Origin: Brachypodius melanocephalos | Lineage: Eukaryota; Chordata; Aves; Passeriformes; Pycnonotidae | Assembly (NCBI GenBank): GCA_013398615.1 | Contig: VZSR01001685.1 | Coordinates: forward strand, 50,176,293 to 50,240,292 | DNA: 64,000 bases | Reading direction: 5' to 3' | Part shown: positions 1-12,241 of the stretch, in pieces | How positions within the stretch are numbered: the first letter of the stretch is position 1 | How the letters are laid out: each line of letters opens with the position of its first letter | The notes under the pieces: model-generated | The model's database searches: none | Told to the model about the DNA's origin: nothing | What the model saw: the letters and a program-made list of their open reading frames with translations, nothing else | Position numbers and translations under genes: made by a program

Positions 1-1488
1 TTTGTCATCACTCTGTGATCCTTCAGTGAGCAAATGTCCTTTTACATTCTTCTCTTAGTTCTCTACTCTCCTCACAGAGTTTATCAACACTGCTTTTAAA
101 GTGATTTCAGCCCTCTGTATATCTCATGGAAAGACAATTCATTCTGTCTCACAGCCTTAATGCAACCTACACATATTATCTCTCATTATATTCTCATTTC
201 CCAACATGCTTCTGGGTCTTGGACCATTTCATTGCATCTCTGTGACCCCAAAAAGAAGAACTGATGAACCACCCTGCAAGCTTAACTTTGGTGTCTTGTT
301 CCTGAATTTATTTTTTTTTCTCTTAACATAAAGGCTACAAGATCAAGACATCTGGAATATCCCAGGACCCAGCATTACAGGACCTGGCTGCAGGTCCTCC
401 AGAGGGCTCTGAAGCCCTCACACAGCTGGGATTTACCTCAAGAAAGCAAGAAGGGCTGCTGTGTGCAGTCCCAAGCAAGTCAATGTGCAGTTCTGCCCAC
501 TTGGTTGGATGTGTGGCATCCCTGGCCACTGAGAGAAACTTCTGTGGAGGTACTTTGCACTTGGAAAAAATCAAAATGAAAAATCATTAGGTACATAAAA
601 TTCCTGCCAATTAACAGCCATTTTTCTCTGCCAGTACCAAGGGGTTTACCTGATTGTGTAGACCCAGAGACAAGAGATCAAACCATGAAGTTTAAAATGT
701 TAAATTTTAGAATTTTTTTCATGTAATGTCACTTGTCTTTCAGACAAGCTGCTGTTTTGAGTCTGCTGAGAAGAACATGAAGACACATCAGAGAATCTGG
801 GAATCCAGAATTTATTTATCCAGACTATATTATTCCAGACTGTATTTATTACTTCTATTTTTTCTCTCTGTGTGCAAGTAAATAGTCTTCAATGTAAATA
901 ATTCTCTTTTCTCTGTGGTGCTTGGATTAAGAACATCTCTCCTGTGAATATCTGCTGGCACTGCTTAAGTATGAAAAAGGCTCCCCCCTCAAGAGCCTTC
1001 CTCTCCAGCCTCATGGGCTGTCACAGCTGAGAAGAAAAGTGCATTGTGTTGGTCAAGTTCATTCTGAAAGAGTTCCAACCTGTGTCAAATTACAGAGCAT
1101 TCTCTTCCTTCAAGAGATGCTCTGCTGGACCACAGTTCTGGCAGGAGCCCTCTAGGACAACAGCCCTTTAGAGAAAAAGATAGTTTTACTCGTTTAGGGT
1201 TTGGATTTTTTTGTTTTCTCTGCAATGATGTATAAAAAAATTTAATGGAGAGATGAGACGAAAAGAGTAATTGAAACAGGTAAGGGGCTCCAACGAGGCC
1301 TTTCAACAAGCTAAAATTACTATTGCCTTTATCAGAACCCCCCATACTGACTAATATGCTTTCATCCTGGTTGCAAAGATTTCATACAGACCTGTAGTAT
1401 TAGAAAATGGGAATCATTCTTTATCAGCAGATTAATTACTGTTGGGCATTTACATGCAGATCATTCAGTGCAATTCATCAGAGACCAG
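1..1488. other. Intergenic, no gene recognised
   Basis: AT-rich unique sequence with no recognisable exon, RNA gene or repeat. Reading frames here are short and look like chance. Single AATAAA-like and TATA-like words occur, as expected from base composition, and none sits in a convincing promoter or 3'-end context. Confidence 0.6.
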
Positions 1489-1798
1489 GAAGGGCCAACA
1501 TATGGAGAGAGACTATTTACAACAGCATGTAGTAACAGGACAAGGGGGAATGGCTTTAAACAGAAAGAGAATACGTTTAGATTAGAGATTAGGAAGAAAT
1601 ATTTTACTCTGAGGGTGGTGAGGCCCTGGCACAGGTTGCCCAGAGAAGTTGTGGCTGCCCCATCCCTGGAAGTATTCAAGGCCAGGCTGGATGGGACTCA
1701 GAGCAACCTGGGATAGTGGAAGATGTCCCTGGCCATGGCAGGGGGTTGGGATGAGATGATCTTCAAGATGCCTTCAACACAAACCATTCTGTGATTCC
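1489..1798 (+). mobile_element. CR1 LINE, 5'-truncated 3' end
   Basis: This is the 3' end of a CR1 non-LTR retrotransposon in forward orientation. The plus-strand reading still resembles the C-terminus of CR1 ORF2: FRLEIRKKYFTLRVVRPW, then HRLPREVVAAPSLEVFKARL at about 1580-1695. It is followed by the CR1 3' UTR with the typical end, AACCATTCTGTGATTCC, at about 1785-1798. Only about 310 bp of a roughly 4.5-kb element remain, so it cannot move. CR1 integrates by target-primed reverse transcription and is usually 5'-truncated. The family is clear; the subfamily and the exact 5' edge are not. Confidence 0.9.
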
Positions 1799-2454
1799 GC
1801 ATGGGGAAGAACGGGTTAAACAAAATCAGGACTTTAAGTAGCAGACTGCCATGAGGCTGACTGGCAAAAGCTTGCAGTCATATTTCTACCAGGATAAGAC
1901 TGATAAAGTAGATTTATATTGGATCAACAATTACTGTAAAAGGTATTAAAGGTCAAAATGGATAAATATCAAGTCATACAAAACCCATCTTTAGCTAACA
2001 GCAATTTGGAAGGTTGTGCTGTTTTAATAACAATTCATTGTACAAAAGCTGTTGAAAATGTATCACAGAGTTCTTGCAGAAATCCTATGTTGAAACTCCA
2101 TCTTCCTAGCTATTAATAATACTACAACAAGCATCATCCTGTATCATATCAGTGGTTTTAAACTGTTCTTCATAAATATTTCTGGAGTTGGCTGAATTAG
2201 ACTTCAATGATTTCTCCATTAAATGTGGTCTGATCAATTTTTACGGCGTTGCCTGAGGAATGAAATCAAACAAATGTCATGCTGGACTCACATTTCCTCT
2301 ATGGATTTTTGAGGCATTCCTTTAAAAATATTTTTTTGTTTGACAGCAGAGACATCAATTTGACAACTTGCTTTATAAAATTAGAGTAGCTTTAAAAGTA
2401 AGGTAGTTATGCTGGGTGATCTGTGTACTACTTCTGCATTATTTGAGGCTTCAG

Positions 2455-2533
2455 CTCACATCCCAGTCACACGGGGCAATTTGTCATTATCTCTGCTAAT
2501 GACTATGTGAATCTGGATCAAACGGAGGAGCTG
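2455..2533 (+). other. Candidate small exon (speculative)
   Basis: A 79-nt segment lies between an acceptor-like sequence (TTTGAGGCTTCAG, AG at 2453-2454) and a strong donor-like sequence (GAGCTG followed by GTAAGT, GT at 2534). One of the three frames is open across it and would read FVIISANDYVNLDQTEEL near its end; the other two contain stops. I do not recognise the peptide. The length is not a multiple of three. The donor match is good and the polypyrimidine tract only moderate, so a chance occurrence in a conserved noncoding element is at least as likely. Confidence 0.15.
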
Positions 2534-4365
2534 GTAAGTAAACATGCTGATTTCTGGAATCAAAGAGCTTGATTTTAATATTTGTCATTAAAAAAGTGAC
2601 ACAGCTCCCTAAATGCTGCGACATGGCACTGTGAAAGATCAGACGTATCACGTATCAAAGGTATCATTTTAAGTCTAATTTGAGAGCAAAGGACTTGTGA
2701 ACTACCACAAGTCAGGCTAAAGGGCCTTCAGTCCAGTATCGTGATCCTTAGCCTGGGAAGTAGCTCCTGCTTAGAGAAAGGCAACAGCCACTGTTGAAGT
2801 TGATTGGAATAGCTGAATATTATACATTCAGCTATTAACAAGATATCAAGGGTCATTCTAATTTAAAAATGAAGGGATTTTTAAAGCTATATTGTATAAA
2901 ATTCAGGAAATGTAAGGCTGAGATGAAGAGGAAAAATACATTGAACTTAGCTAAAAGCACCTCGTTAAACCCCCGTTTCATTAGCACAGCTTGTTAAGTC
3001 ACTTGACGCTTAACAAAGGTCTATCCACTGCAGCAGCTGGGGATATCCACTGCAGGGTTCTAGGTAGAACATCAATTGAATTATCCTGACAAACAGCAGA
3101 GAAGGGTCTAACAGCTTCCTCTTTCAGTTGTACTTTTGCTGGTTCAACTGAACAGAGAGCGGGTTGTGCAGGAAACCTTTTTCAAGTCTTGCAAAATCAC
3201 TGAAAATGGCCAGATTTCAGAACACCTGAACAATAGCTGTGATTAATTATGATCTATTCTGAAATAAAAATAATGGGTTAAGTACCTTGTAATGCAAGCC
3301 TGTGGTGACCTGCAGAAGACATCCTTCCCCCTTCTTTTGAAATAGCTTTCCTTGTGTTAAATAAAATATATTAAATCCCCTTTTGATTTTATAATATGGT
3401 CAAGAGTAAGGCAGAGTAATATCAGTTTTCTGTAGATCCAGGAAATAATAAGTTAGAAGAGATAATTTTAAACTTTTTATCTTGTCCCACCTGAGCTCTT
3501 GAACTAATCCTCAAACTTTCTACTGCTTGGAATCATATTGTTTAAGAATCATTTGTTTTATTTGAGGGTATTGAGTAATCTGGAAAATGAAAAGTCAGTG
3601 ATGTCAGCTATGTGTTTTGTGCCATAACTCGGTGATATCTGAGCACTTTCTTAAAAAGGGGAAAATTCTATGTCTACCAGCTTTAAAGCACAGATTACTT
3701 CAATGTAAGTGAAGTGTGACTTCAGCAACTGAACCATTTGACACAGAGGTAGAACTAATCCAAAACTGGTACAATGTGAGGCTGCAGAAAATATGTCCAA
3801 AGGGAGGAAGCTTTAACATTGCATTTGGCACTGACATTGCTTTCACCAGGCAGGGAGCCAATTGTTTAAAGGATCCAAAGAGTTCTGATTTGAGCCCTGT
3901 CCCCTATCATCCTCCCTGTAGTCAACCAAAAATCATAAGGAAAGGGTTAGAGTGAGCCATGCACCAGCATTAAACACACAATTAACCCCAGGCTTTAGGG
4001 GACTGCACACCTGAACCAGACTGTCCTGAGAAATTCTGAAACACCTCCTTCTTCTCCATGGTTAAACAATCCCCAGCCTCACAGATGATCCAGCCTCATA
4101 CACTGCTTCCATCTGTCGACATTCATTCCCATGTTTGCCATAAAATCCCATGACTTGTGAGAAAGCACCTGAGGCGGGCTCTGGAGCCTGGAGGAAAAGG
4201 CTATAAAGTTTTCCCATTTAAGCTTTTCCACTTTGGTCAGATTCCTGAATATTTATTAGACCACCAAGAGATAAAACTCATGAGAACTATTCTGCAAATA
4301 CAGAGGCTGAGTCACCAGTCAGGAAGAGAAAGAAACTGAATGCTAATGGTTGCTGGAATTAACAG

Positions 4366-4389
4366 CTACTGCTACTACTACTACTACTC
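4366..4389 (+). repeat. (CTA)n microsatellite
   Basis: Short trinucleotide run, CTACTGCTACTACTACTACT, with one interruption. It is an ordinary simple repeat with no gene context. Confidence 0.85.
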
Positions 4390-4890
4390 CTCAACTATTA
4401 CTTAACTTTTCCTTAAAAAGGGAGTGAGCTCCAGCAGAACATATGGAAATTGTAAAGACTTCCTCCAAATACAATTTTTTCCTGTTGTGGTCCAGATTCT
4501 TTCCTTAGAGGTCTCAGGCAGAGGGCAGAGGAGACACTGAATCTCCCAAGTCTGGCATTCTAATCAATAGACTATGGGGTAAAAATGTTCTGTACAAGTC
4601 TCCTCATCCTCTAAAATGTCTTTGCAGATGGGCCTCGTGGGTAACAGGGTGGATGGTATAACAATATCTTTATTGTGAATTTAAACAAAGAACAATGGTG
4701 AGATAGAGACTGATCATTCACAACGGATAGCTGATGGCTGACCTTGGGCAATGTTACTACCAAAAAATGAGATTTTCTGGTCCTTCAGGATTTGGTTACC
4801 AACTGAAGAGCTGCTTAGCCTAAGTTCTATGATTTCAATTATGCACCAGTTAAGCCTCTGATCTCTTCCATGGATTGAATTCTAAAATGT

Positions 4891-5101
4891 TAAAAAAAAT
4901 CATAACGAAAGAACCCAAAAAATAACCAAACAAAAAACTACACACACAATCAAAAACAAAACAAAACAAAACAAAATAAAACAAAACAAGAAAAAAAAAC
5001 CCCAAAAAACACAAAGAAACAAACAAAAAACCACCCAAACCAAACAACAACAACAACAAAAAAAGCCCCCACACACCAAAGAACCCCCCAAAAACCAACA
5101 A
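4891..5101 (+). repeat. A/C-rich low-complexity tract
   Basis: About 210 bp made almost only of A and C on this strand, with (CAAAA)n, (CAA)n and A-runs broken by CC pairs. The minus strand is therefore T/G-rich, and its long open frames rich in Phe, Leu and Gly are composition artefacts. Such mixed A/C tracts are common in avian intergenic DNA. No element body is recognised next to it. Confidence 0.85.
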
Positions 5102-7631
5102 GTGAGCCTTCTCACTCACTCGGATGTCACTGAGATTTTTATCCCTGAAATTTTAGTTCAGTAAGCCCATATCTCAGAGAATCTCATGTTCGCTGTTTTT
5201 TGTTCCCAAGATTTTCCTGTATTGCTAGAAGAAATGACTAAACTTCAGCATTAGTCTACGGTTGTTCCAAAGTCTGGCTTCTCCCATGTTCCATTGTTAT
5301 AAATCTGATTTTTCATAAATATACACAACCCTGGACTCCATTCTGCTTTGTTACAGACCTAAACTGGAGTTACCTACAGTGACTGGCATAGATATAAGTT
5401 AGAAAACCTCCTCAAAACCAGACAGCAACAAACCGGTTCCAACAGTGGTGTGAAGAGTTAAATTATTTAACACGAGATTCAGTCAGCTCAAAAAGTCAGC
5501 ATTCCCAAATCTCTGCCATTCTTTTACATACTTCATAGCCAGACTGGGTCTCCATATGTTCACAATAATCCAACTCATGGTGAGACTAATCTCCTGAAAA
5601 CGAACTCATTAAATTAATGTCAGTGATTTTATATGCCTGACTTGTGGAAACAACTCACGAGAGAATGACAGGTCCTATGTGCTATAGTGCCCTGCCACCA
5701 CTGCCATTGAACTGACCCTTATGGATAGCTTGAACTCCAGTGCTGAATTTGGCAACTCAGTTTCAGGTTTACTGGAATCCAAGAGCAACATGCATGTATC
5801 TTCCCTGTCAGGACAGCTTTTGCTGATGCTTATTGGCAGAGGATGCTGTCAGAAGTGAAATCTTTTGGCCAGGCTTCTATCTCTACGAGCTATCTTATCA
5901 TTAGGCTATTCAGCAGTCAAATAGATCATCCCTCAAATGAGTGATTGCAACAGCAGTAGCATTTGGAGGTTAGAAAGGATGTGATATCAAACACAGACCA
6001 ATACTGCAGTGCTGCCACAAAAAGGAAGAACTTGCACAGGGTTGAATTTGTGGATGTGCGAAATATAAAAGATATTAAGTGTTTTTATCACTGTTCTTGG
6101 CTTGGACTAAGGTTCAGTGGCAGTGATTTACTGCTTTTGGTTCTGGTGTTACTGATCAAATTAATTGCCAGTGTTATGACATTGATTTACTTTTTGTGGT
6201 GTTTCAGAAATAGGTGCCACTCTCACAAACCGTGTCCTTCTTGTTCCACAGGCTTTGCCTCCAGGAGACAGAGTTGTGGTTGATGTTGGAAGAGCTCCCA
6301 GTGGAAAGCAAGGGATGCAGACAGATGGGAGCGCAGAAGGAGCCAGAGATCGGTACCAGGCCCTGGTCTCAGCACAACTGCAGCCCAGCAGCACTGGGCT
6401 TGTCATGCACACCAGAGGAATTCAAGGTGGGATTTGAAGGAGGAAGATGAAATACCTTTGGGAAATTTTAGAGGGCAACACTCCAAATAAAAAAAAATGG
6501 GTGTGGACGGCTCATGTCTGGGCTGGTTAGGAGGGCACTGTCATCTTGATAAAGCATTGGCAAAGTCTAGACTGTGAAAGAGGTTGGAAGTAAAGACAGA
6601 AGGTGTGCTTGATGCCTGGAGAGGGGGAAACTCAAATGGGGAGAAAAATCAGAAGGGCCACAACAGGAAATTAATTTTTAGAGCAGTATTTTGAATTGGT
6701 GCAGGAGAAGGTGAACAGGCATAGACATGGAATAGACATGACAAAAATGTATGAGGACTAAGGAATGGATGAGCTTGTTCCAGGCAATGTAGAAAGGAAA
6801 AATAGGTAGTTCATCTCTTTTGTTCAGTTTTGGCTGTCACAGGGGAGTTTTATTCCAATACTAGGGAAAACTCTTAATCTGCCTGTATCTCAGCTCCTTC
6901 TCTGTAGAAGATGGAAAATAACATTTGTTCTTGTTATTAGCAGATACTCCTTTTTGGCAAAGAATTTTCTGACCATGGTTTCTTCCTCACTTAGTACAAG
7001 TCTGGCCTTTTATCAAACCTGGATTTAAACTGAAGCAATAAATAATAATAACTTTTAAAAGCTATAGACAAATGCAAAGCAGTTTGAAAGAAGTAGAAGA
7101 TATGAAGCAGAGAAAACAGGAAGAAAACACTTTGAGAATGGAACTTTATCCTCGAGTTTTGCATGTGAGAAAGCCACTGCACTAGCACAACCAAAGTACC
7201 GACACAGTATTGCCATCACATCAGAGCAATACATCACTTTATTTGTAATGTGGTTGTTTGAGCAGTAAAACACGAGGACCCAAGTGGATGCTGTCTGCTA
7301 GGATTTCTCCAATGCCTGAGATGCATCCCTACTGTTTGCTTGGTTTATCAGTTGGGGGTTTTCTTGATTGTCACAATGCATTCAGGAGCACAGGGTTTTT
7401 TGACTTCCCTCCTGGTAGGGTAACACAGACAAACGTGTACTAACAGCAAGCCAAAATGGCCAAGGAGGGAAAATTCAGAGAACTGGACATGTTTATGGAT
7501 ATAATAAAAAAAATTCCATTTTCTTACCTCTTCCTTCCTGATTCATTAACTTAAAATATTAAGAAAAATACACCTTCTGCTGATCTGAACTAGAACACAA
7601 AGACCCACACTGTTTCCAGCAGATTTGGGGC
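5102..7631. other. Intergenic, no gene recognised
   Basis: Unique sequence containing one probable ancient SINE fragment (6855-6935). A plus-strand frame at 5963-6283 contains a run of hydrophobic residues but opens with TTG and has no recognisable domain or splice context. It is not annotated as a gene. Confidence 0.5.
6855..6935 (+). mobile_element. Probable MIR-like ancient SINE fragment
   Basis: The stretch CTTAATCTGCCTGTATCTCA, then CTCCTTCTCTGTAGAAGATG and AAAATAACA, follows the order of the MIR/CORE-SINE segment that reads, in the family, roughly 'acttaacctctctgtgcctcag ... catctgtaaaatgggg'. It would be a very old, heavily diverged amniote SINE piece. Only the middle part is visible, and no tRNA-derived head was seen. 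Confidence 0.4.
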
Positions 7632-7737
7632 TTTTTTTTTGTTTTGTTTTGTTTTGGTTTTTTGGGGGGTTTTGTTGTTGTTTGTTTGTTTGTTTGTTTG
7701 TTTTTATTATTATTAAATTTTGTTTGTTTTTTTTTAC
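7632..7737 (+). repeat. T/G-rich low complexity with (GTTT)n
   Basis: T-run, (GTTTT)n, a G6 run, then a clean (GTTT) block around 7677-7705, ending in a T-run. It is a low-complexity tract with no recognisable element body on either side. Confidence 0.85.
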
Positions 7738-7878
7738 TTTCTTGAGGTTTTTTTCGATTTCCTATTAAGAAATTTGTTCGGGTTTATTGAAAAGTTGCAA
7801 TTAGGCTTGTTGAAATACTCCCTTTGCAAAATGCATAGTATCTAGGTAAATTTGACTTAAATTGCTAGCACGCACCCT

Positions 7879-7892
7879 CTAGCAGAGGGCAG
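7879..7892 (+). promoter_or_regulatory. Candidate CTCF-binding motif
   Basis: CTAGCAGAGGGCAG matches the vertebrate CTCF core CCASYAGRKGGCRS at every position but the second (T instead of C). It lies in unique intergenic sequence just past a low-complexity tract. In a gene desert such a site could mark a loop anchor or domain boundary, but motif matches of this quality also occur by chance. Confidence 0.35.
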
Positions 7893-8735
7893 CTCTGGCC
7901 TTTCTTTGGGAGGCGAAATATTGAGCTTGATCCACATAAAAGTAAAATCTGTGCTAAAAACAACAAACCTAAAAGACTTTTAATAACGTACTCAAGGATT
8001 TAAAAAAATCTTACTGGGACAGGACATTCCCGTCCTTCTTTTCCCCTTCAGTGGAAGTATCAGTGAATGAGGGAAGAGAGAGCAGGTTGGTACCATCAAA
8101 ACTGAGGCTTCATGAAAGAAACAAATCCATCTCTCTGTAAAAGTGCTTCTAAAAACTTCATACGGGAAGACATTCTGGTAACAAACAAAAGGAAAAAAAT
8201 CAGTCTGGAAACAAAGCTTGTTTTTATTATTGTGATGAGAACAAGATTCTTGTTGAGAAATTAAATTCTAGTGGAGTCCATGTTTACATCTTCTCACTCA
8301 GGTGTAAACATTGAGAAACAGAATGTACAGCCAAGTCACAAGAGAGAGCCACTTAAAGAAAAGGTATCCTTGAAGACACTAATATAATGGCTGTTTGAAA
8401 AGAATTATGAATATTTTTATATTTTTCAGCTGTAGCATATCCCATTGCTGTCTCAGAGGAAATCTTCACAAATTAAATTCCCACAGCAAAGGCTGTGGGT
8501 GATGTTTGTATAGTATAAAACGCTTTCTTTTTCTGAAAGTATGTGATTAATGTGCTTCATGTCATAAATCTGGTCAGCTGGTAGGATGATTAATCGAACA
8601 CACTGGTCCCCTCTCTCAGATCATTCCTGGTTTATCGATTATCGCATGGCTTTTTCTTCCCTACAGTTAGAGCTCACTAGTTTTCACTTAAATGATCAGA
8701 TTAGACCTGAAATGTTTGCTGTGTGTAAGCTAATT

Positions 8736-9119
8736 CTAGTCACTTGAAACTTCACATAGCGTATATCGTGGGTAAATCTGATTAGAATGGACAACTGACT
8801 TCTGATCCGTGCTCACTGCAAGGGACAGCGCAGCAGCCCCCGACACGCAATTAGACTGAGCACACGGAGTCCCCTGCGCGGGGAGGGGCAGCAGCTCCTG
8901 GCCAGTCTGCCACTTACCATTACCCAAACCAACAGAGGATGTCACTGAAACAAGAGCTGAAGTCAAAAGGCAGGGAGAGTCTGAAAGTGCCCGGTCTCTG
9001 AGTGCCGTAAATGACCTTGAGATATTTCCTGTAAATGTCAGGGAGTCTGGCTCTATTCTCAGGCAAGAACCCACAGTGATGCTTTTCTCAGTCATGAAAT
9101 ACTGTTTTTGAAATACCAT
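8736..9119 (-). other. Unrecognised 127-codon open frame (doubtful)
   Basis: This minus-strand frame starts with ATG (MVFQKQYFMTEK) in a slightly GC-richer patch. It is crossed near 8920 by a good splice-donor word (GGTAATG followed by GTAAGT). The protein has no domain, signal peptide or repeat that I recognise. A frame of this length is expected a few times by chance in 64 kb of six-frame sequence. It could be part of a lncRNA exon, but is more likely not a gene. Confidence 0.12.
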
Positions 9120-9159
9120 TCTTGTACTTTAAGACTCCACAGGATAAATAAAATTTGTG

Positions 9160-10310
9160 GTAGGCAGATCTATTTGTGTTTACAGGAGGTGTTGAGCTCT
9201 TTCTGGATTCTGGACCATTTATGGTTGTCCATGGCTCCTCGTTTCTGCTCTGCTGTTCCAGGACTTCAGAGCTCTTAGTTATAACAAAACCCCTAGAAGA
9301 GTCTATTTTCTACTCATCTGCCATGACCCCTCAGACACTTCACACGGTCAGACATATTGTTCCTTAAAATCAGACCTTTTCTGCTCTCAGTGAATAGGTA
9401 TCATGTAACCCCAGTTTCCCCCTTCCCCTTTTCTGCTTGCTCATGCTTTTATTCTTTTCATTTTTTAGATTCGACAATTTTTCTTTTCTATCTTCTCTCT
9501 TCTGTGAAGTCCTCAGAAGCTCTGCCTCTGCACTGTCCATTATTTTACTCTACCACTTTTGACTAGAACATGCAAACACACTTCTCAACCCCTGGCATGT
9601 CTCTCCCACCAACCTTTGTGGTCCTTCTCCCCTTGCTAACAGCTAAATGTAGCTGCCACAAAATGGGCTGCTTTGGCCTCTTCTCCAAGCTGTCCTTTCC
9701 ACGTGCAATGCAGAAAGAATGTTAGTCTAGATTTCACCCCTGGCCTCCTGATTGCTGCCCTGCCCTTAAATCTGTTCTCTGATATGCTATTAGCTTTTTA
9801 TAGGCACTACACCTATTTTCTTGAGTCCCTTCATGATTCCTCTGTGAGTCACTGACATCAGATGGAGGTTACCTCTGCATCTTTATCTGTACAAAAATAG
9901 TTGCACTTGCCCTTGTACATTTTCATGACCTCCCTCTTCCCAGGTCTCTCCTGTTCACACAACTCTTTTATAGCATCCCTTATGTGCTTTTCAACAAGAT
10001 TCTTTAAGTTTAACCTACAAGTCAGGAATAATCTCTAAGGTCCATCCCTCTTTTAAGTCCCTCTTCAAAGTCTCTTCAAGAATGTGCCCCCCACCTGTGC
10101 TTCCTATAAAAAAATTACCAGGACTGGCCAGAACACAAAGAGCTTTAGCTATTTGTAGGTGCCTCATTGTAGGCATCTGACATAAATTTACTAAAGTCCA
10201 AAGTGTAAAGGTGTTTCATCTGAACATACAGCCTTCCTTCTGCTCCACTGTGACCTTTTACCTGCCCTTTTCTAATGTCTGGGACACCAACTTGTATTTT
10301 TCATAAATAA
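9160..10310. other. Strand-asymmetric pyrimidine-rich segment
   Basis: For about 1.1 kb the plus strand is markedly rich in T and C, with many CTTCTC, TTCCTT and CCCCTT words. The minus strand is correspondingly purine-rich. No repeat family was recognised. Such skew can mark an ancient retroelement or an old transcribed region, but neither is demonstrated here. Confidence 0.35.
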
Positions 10311-11040
10311 GACATAGCTAATGAGGAAAATGTACTGCACCTTTCACTGAGAAATGATGCTCACTGGAGGGTCTCAGCTATCTTGCAACATAATCAGTGG
10401 GAAAAACCATAATAAATGCACTATGAATAAAATGTCTTTTTTTTAAAAAACAAACAAAATAAGACAAAACTGGCTTTATGGACACATCGTTATAGATGTG
10501 AGCCCTGAGAAGAGCTGATATTCACATTACAAAGACAAATAAGGATTTAATACAACTAACTCACAACAGCAGGGTCAAACAAAAGAAAATATTTCAGAAA
10601 GACAAAAAGAGGGAGGAAGTGACCACTTCTGTCAATGTAAGGAAATGAACTGACCTTGCAGTTTCACCAGGAAGAGATTATTTTTATTATTTCTTTTGTG
10701 ACAGAACTGAATTCCTTTTCTCTTGCTTTTATCAAGCAGTAGGAATACAATATCTCCTTTCATAAGAGAACCAGAGTCTATTTTCTAGCCTCAAAGTAGC
10801 AACAAATCTTGCAAGTGCTTTAAAAATGGATCAGCACATAGAGGCAAGCATAGATGTAAATTTCTAATTTAGGGCATCATTTTCTTACACCATTTCAGAG
10901 TAATTTTGGTGTTTTATGTAGTATTTAAAGTCCTACAACCATAACTTTTAAGGGGGAAAAAAAGAAACCAGTAAACCCTACAACAATTCTTTGCTTATGA
11001 GCTGTGATTATTTTTAGACCTGCTATTAGGTTTTCAAGGA

Positions 11041-11103
11041 AAAAAAAAAAGATCATGCAGTAAATTTAATCAAAATAATTGCAAAAAAGAAAAAAAAGAG
11101 GAA
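11041..11103 (+). repeat. A-rich low complexity
   Basis: Two A-runs (at about 11041 and 11083) are separated by AT-rich sequence. No element body is recognised. Confidence 0.6.
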
Positions 11104-12241
11104 GCTAGGGAGAAACAATAAAGACAAAAATAAGTTTCTTAACTATAATATGAAACCTCCTATCAATGTGCCTCTCTTCTCACTTATAAAGGTAATAATC
11201 AGAGCATGTGGAAATAGCCCGGTCATTTTGTCATTATAATTCTTTTTAAATTGGGTAGTCAACAGCAAGTATGAAGCTCAAAGAAGAGTTCTATATCAGT
11301 GGGCAGAACATACTAATTGTGTCCTCTCCTTCCTTGCCACTTCCCTGCCACACACACCTTTGGTTCACAAAGAACAGAGACCTGCAGTGCTCAGGCACAA
11401 GAGTGGCTCAGTTTTGATCCTACAGAAGTGAGTAACCATCTCTTCATCTATGGCTTCCACCACTGAGGAGTGTGTTGGTGGGCGGGAAAATACAGAGAGA
11501 GAAAAAAACAGGACTAAGAGTCTTAAACCTGTATGGAAATACAATGTCTCATTTGAGACAGGGTGGGATAGACACACCTTACCCAGATATGTCCATATGT
11601 ACAACTCACCATGGGCTCTCACACTAATCAAAGAAGTTTAGGCCATGGTCTGTTCATTTTTATATCTGGTGTTGACATTTGGTCTGCTGAATCACGCTCT
11701 AAATGTCACTGCCTCTCCAATGGGTCTCCACTGAACAGGCAAAAACTTCAACATGGATGTTGACATCACTGACACCTGAACTCAGGGAGGTGATCCCACT
11801 CTAGGAATCAGATTCTGTTGCTAAATCAAAGGTGCTTATAGAACTTTGAGATGTGTCAGACCATCTCAGACATCTCACTCAGCTACCAAGTATAGGAAAG
11901 GACTCTTGGGAGTTCCAGGTCTTTTGGACTGTCAGACAGAGGTCAGGCACAATGAACCAGATGACTGAAAATCCTCATTAACTGGAATCCAACACACGGA
12001 CTCTATTTTGTAACCTGGTATTGGAAACTCCATAAACCTAAATATGTGAGAAGATACAGAACTCCTAGGAATTTTAAAGAGCATAAATAGAAATACAAAT
12101 ACAAATATAATTCTCAAAACAGTCATTTTTACACCTGTGAAAGAACCTGAAGATGTTTAAGATCACAGGTTGCTCTGAGTGCAAAGGCAATAGAGATGCC
12201 CTAAACACCAGGACTAGCACATGGCTCTAACACGAGAAGGA

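Larger units (their letters stand above)
1799..4890. other. Intergenic, no gene recognised
   Basis: Unique AT-rich DNA with no known repeat visible except a short CTA microsatellite near 4366. The part from about 2210 to 2660 has little low-complexity sequence and contains homeodomain-type TAATGA words and a forkhead-like GTAAACA beside a good splice-donor word. It could be a conserved noncoding element or a small exon (see 2455-2533). No protein-coding gene is recognised. Confidence 0.5.
7738..12241. other. Intergenic, no gene recognised
   Basis: Mostly unique DNA. It holds a CTCF-like motif at 7879-7892, a slightly GC-richer patch with a donor-like word around 8800-8960, a pyrimidine-skewed stretch from about 9160 to 10310, and A-rich low complexity near 11041-11103. 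No coding gene or RNA gene is recognised. Confidence 0.5.

Noticed and set aside
4850..5119. Phe/Leu/Gly-rich minus-strand frames resembling membrane proteins
   Set aside because: They are translations of the A/C-rich low-complexity tract at 4891-5101.
5963..6283. 106-codon plus-strand frame with a hydrophobic segment
   Set aside because: It opens at TTG rather than ATG, has no splice-site support, and the hydrophobic run follows from T-rich DNA.
10437..10450. T8/A6 inverted run near 10437-10450
   Set aside because: The self-complementarity comes from homopolymers only; it is not a credible hairpin gene or terminator in a eukaryote.
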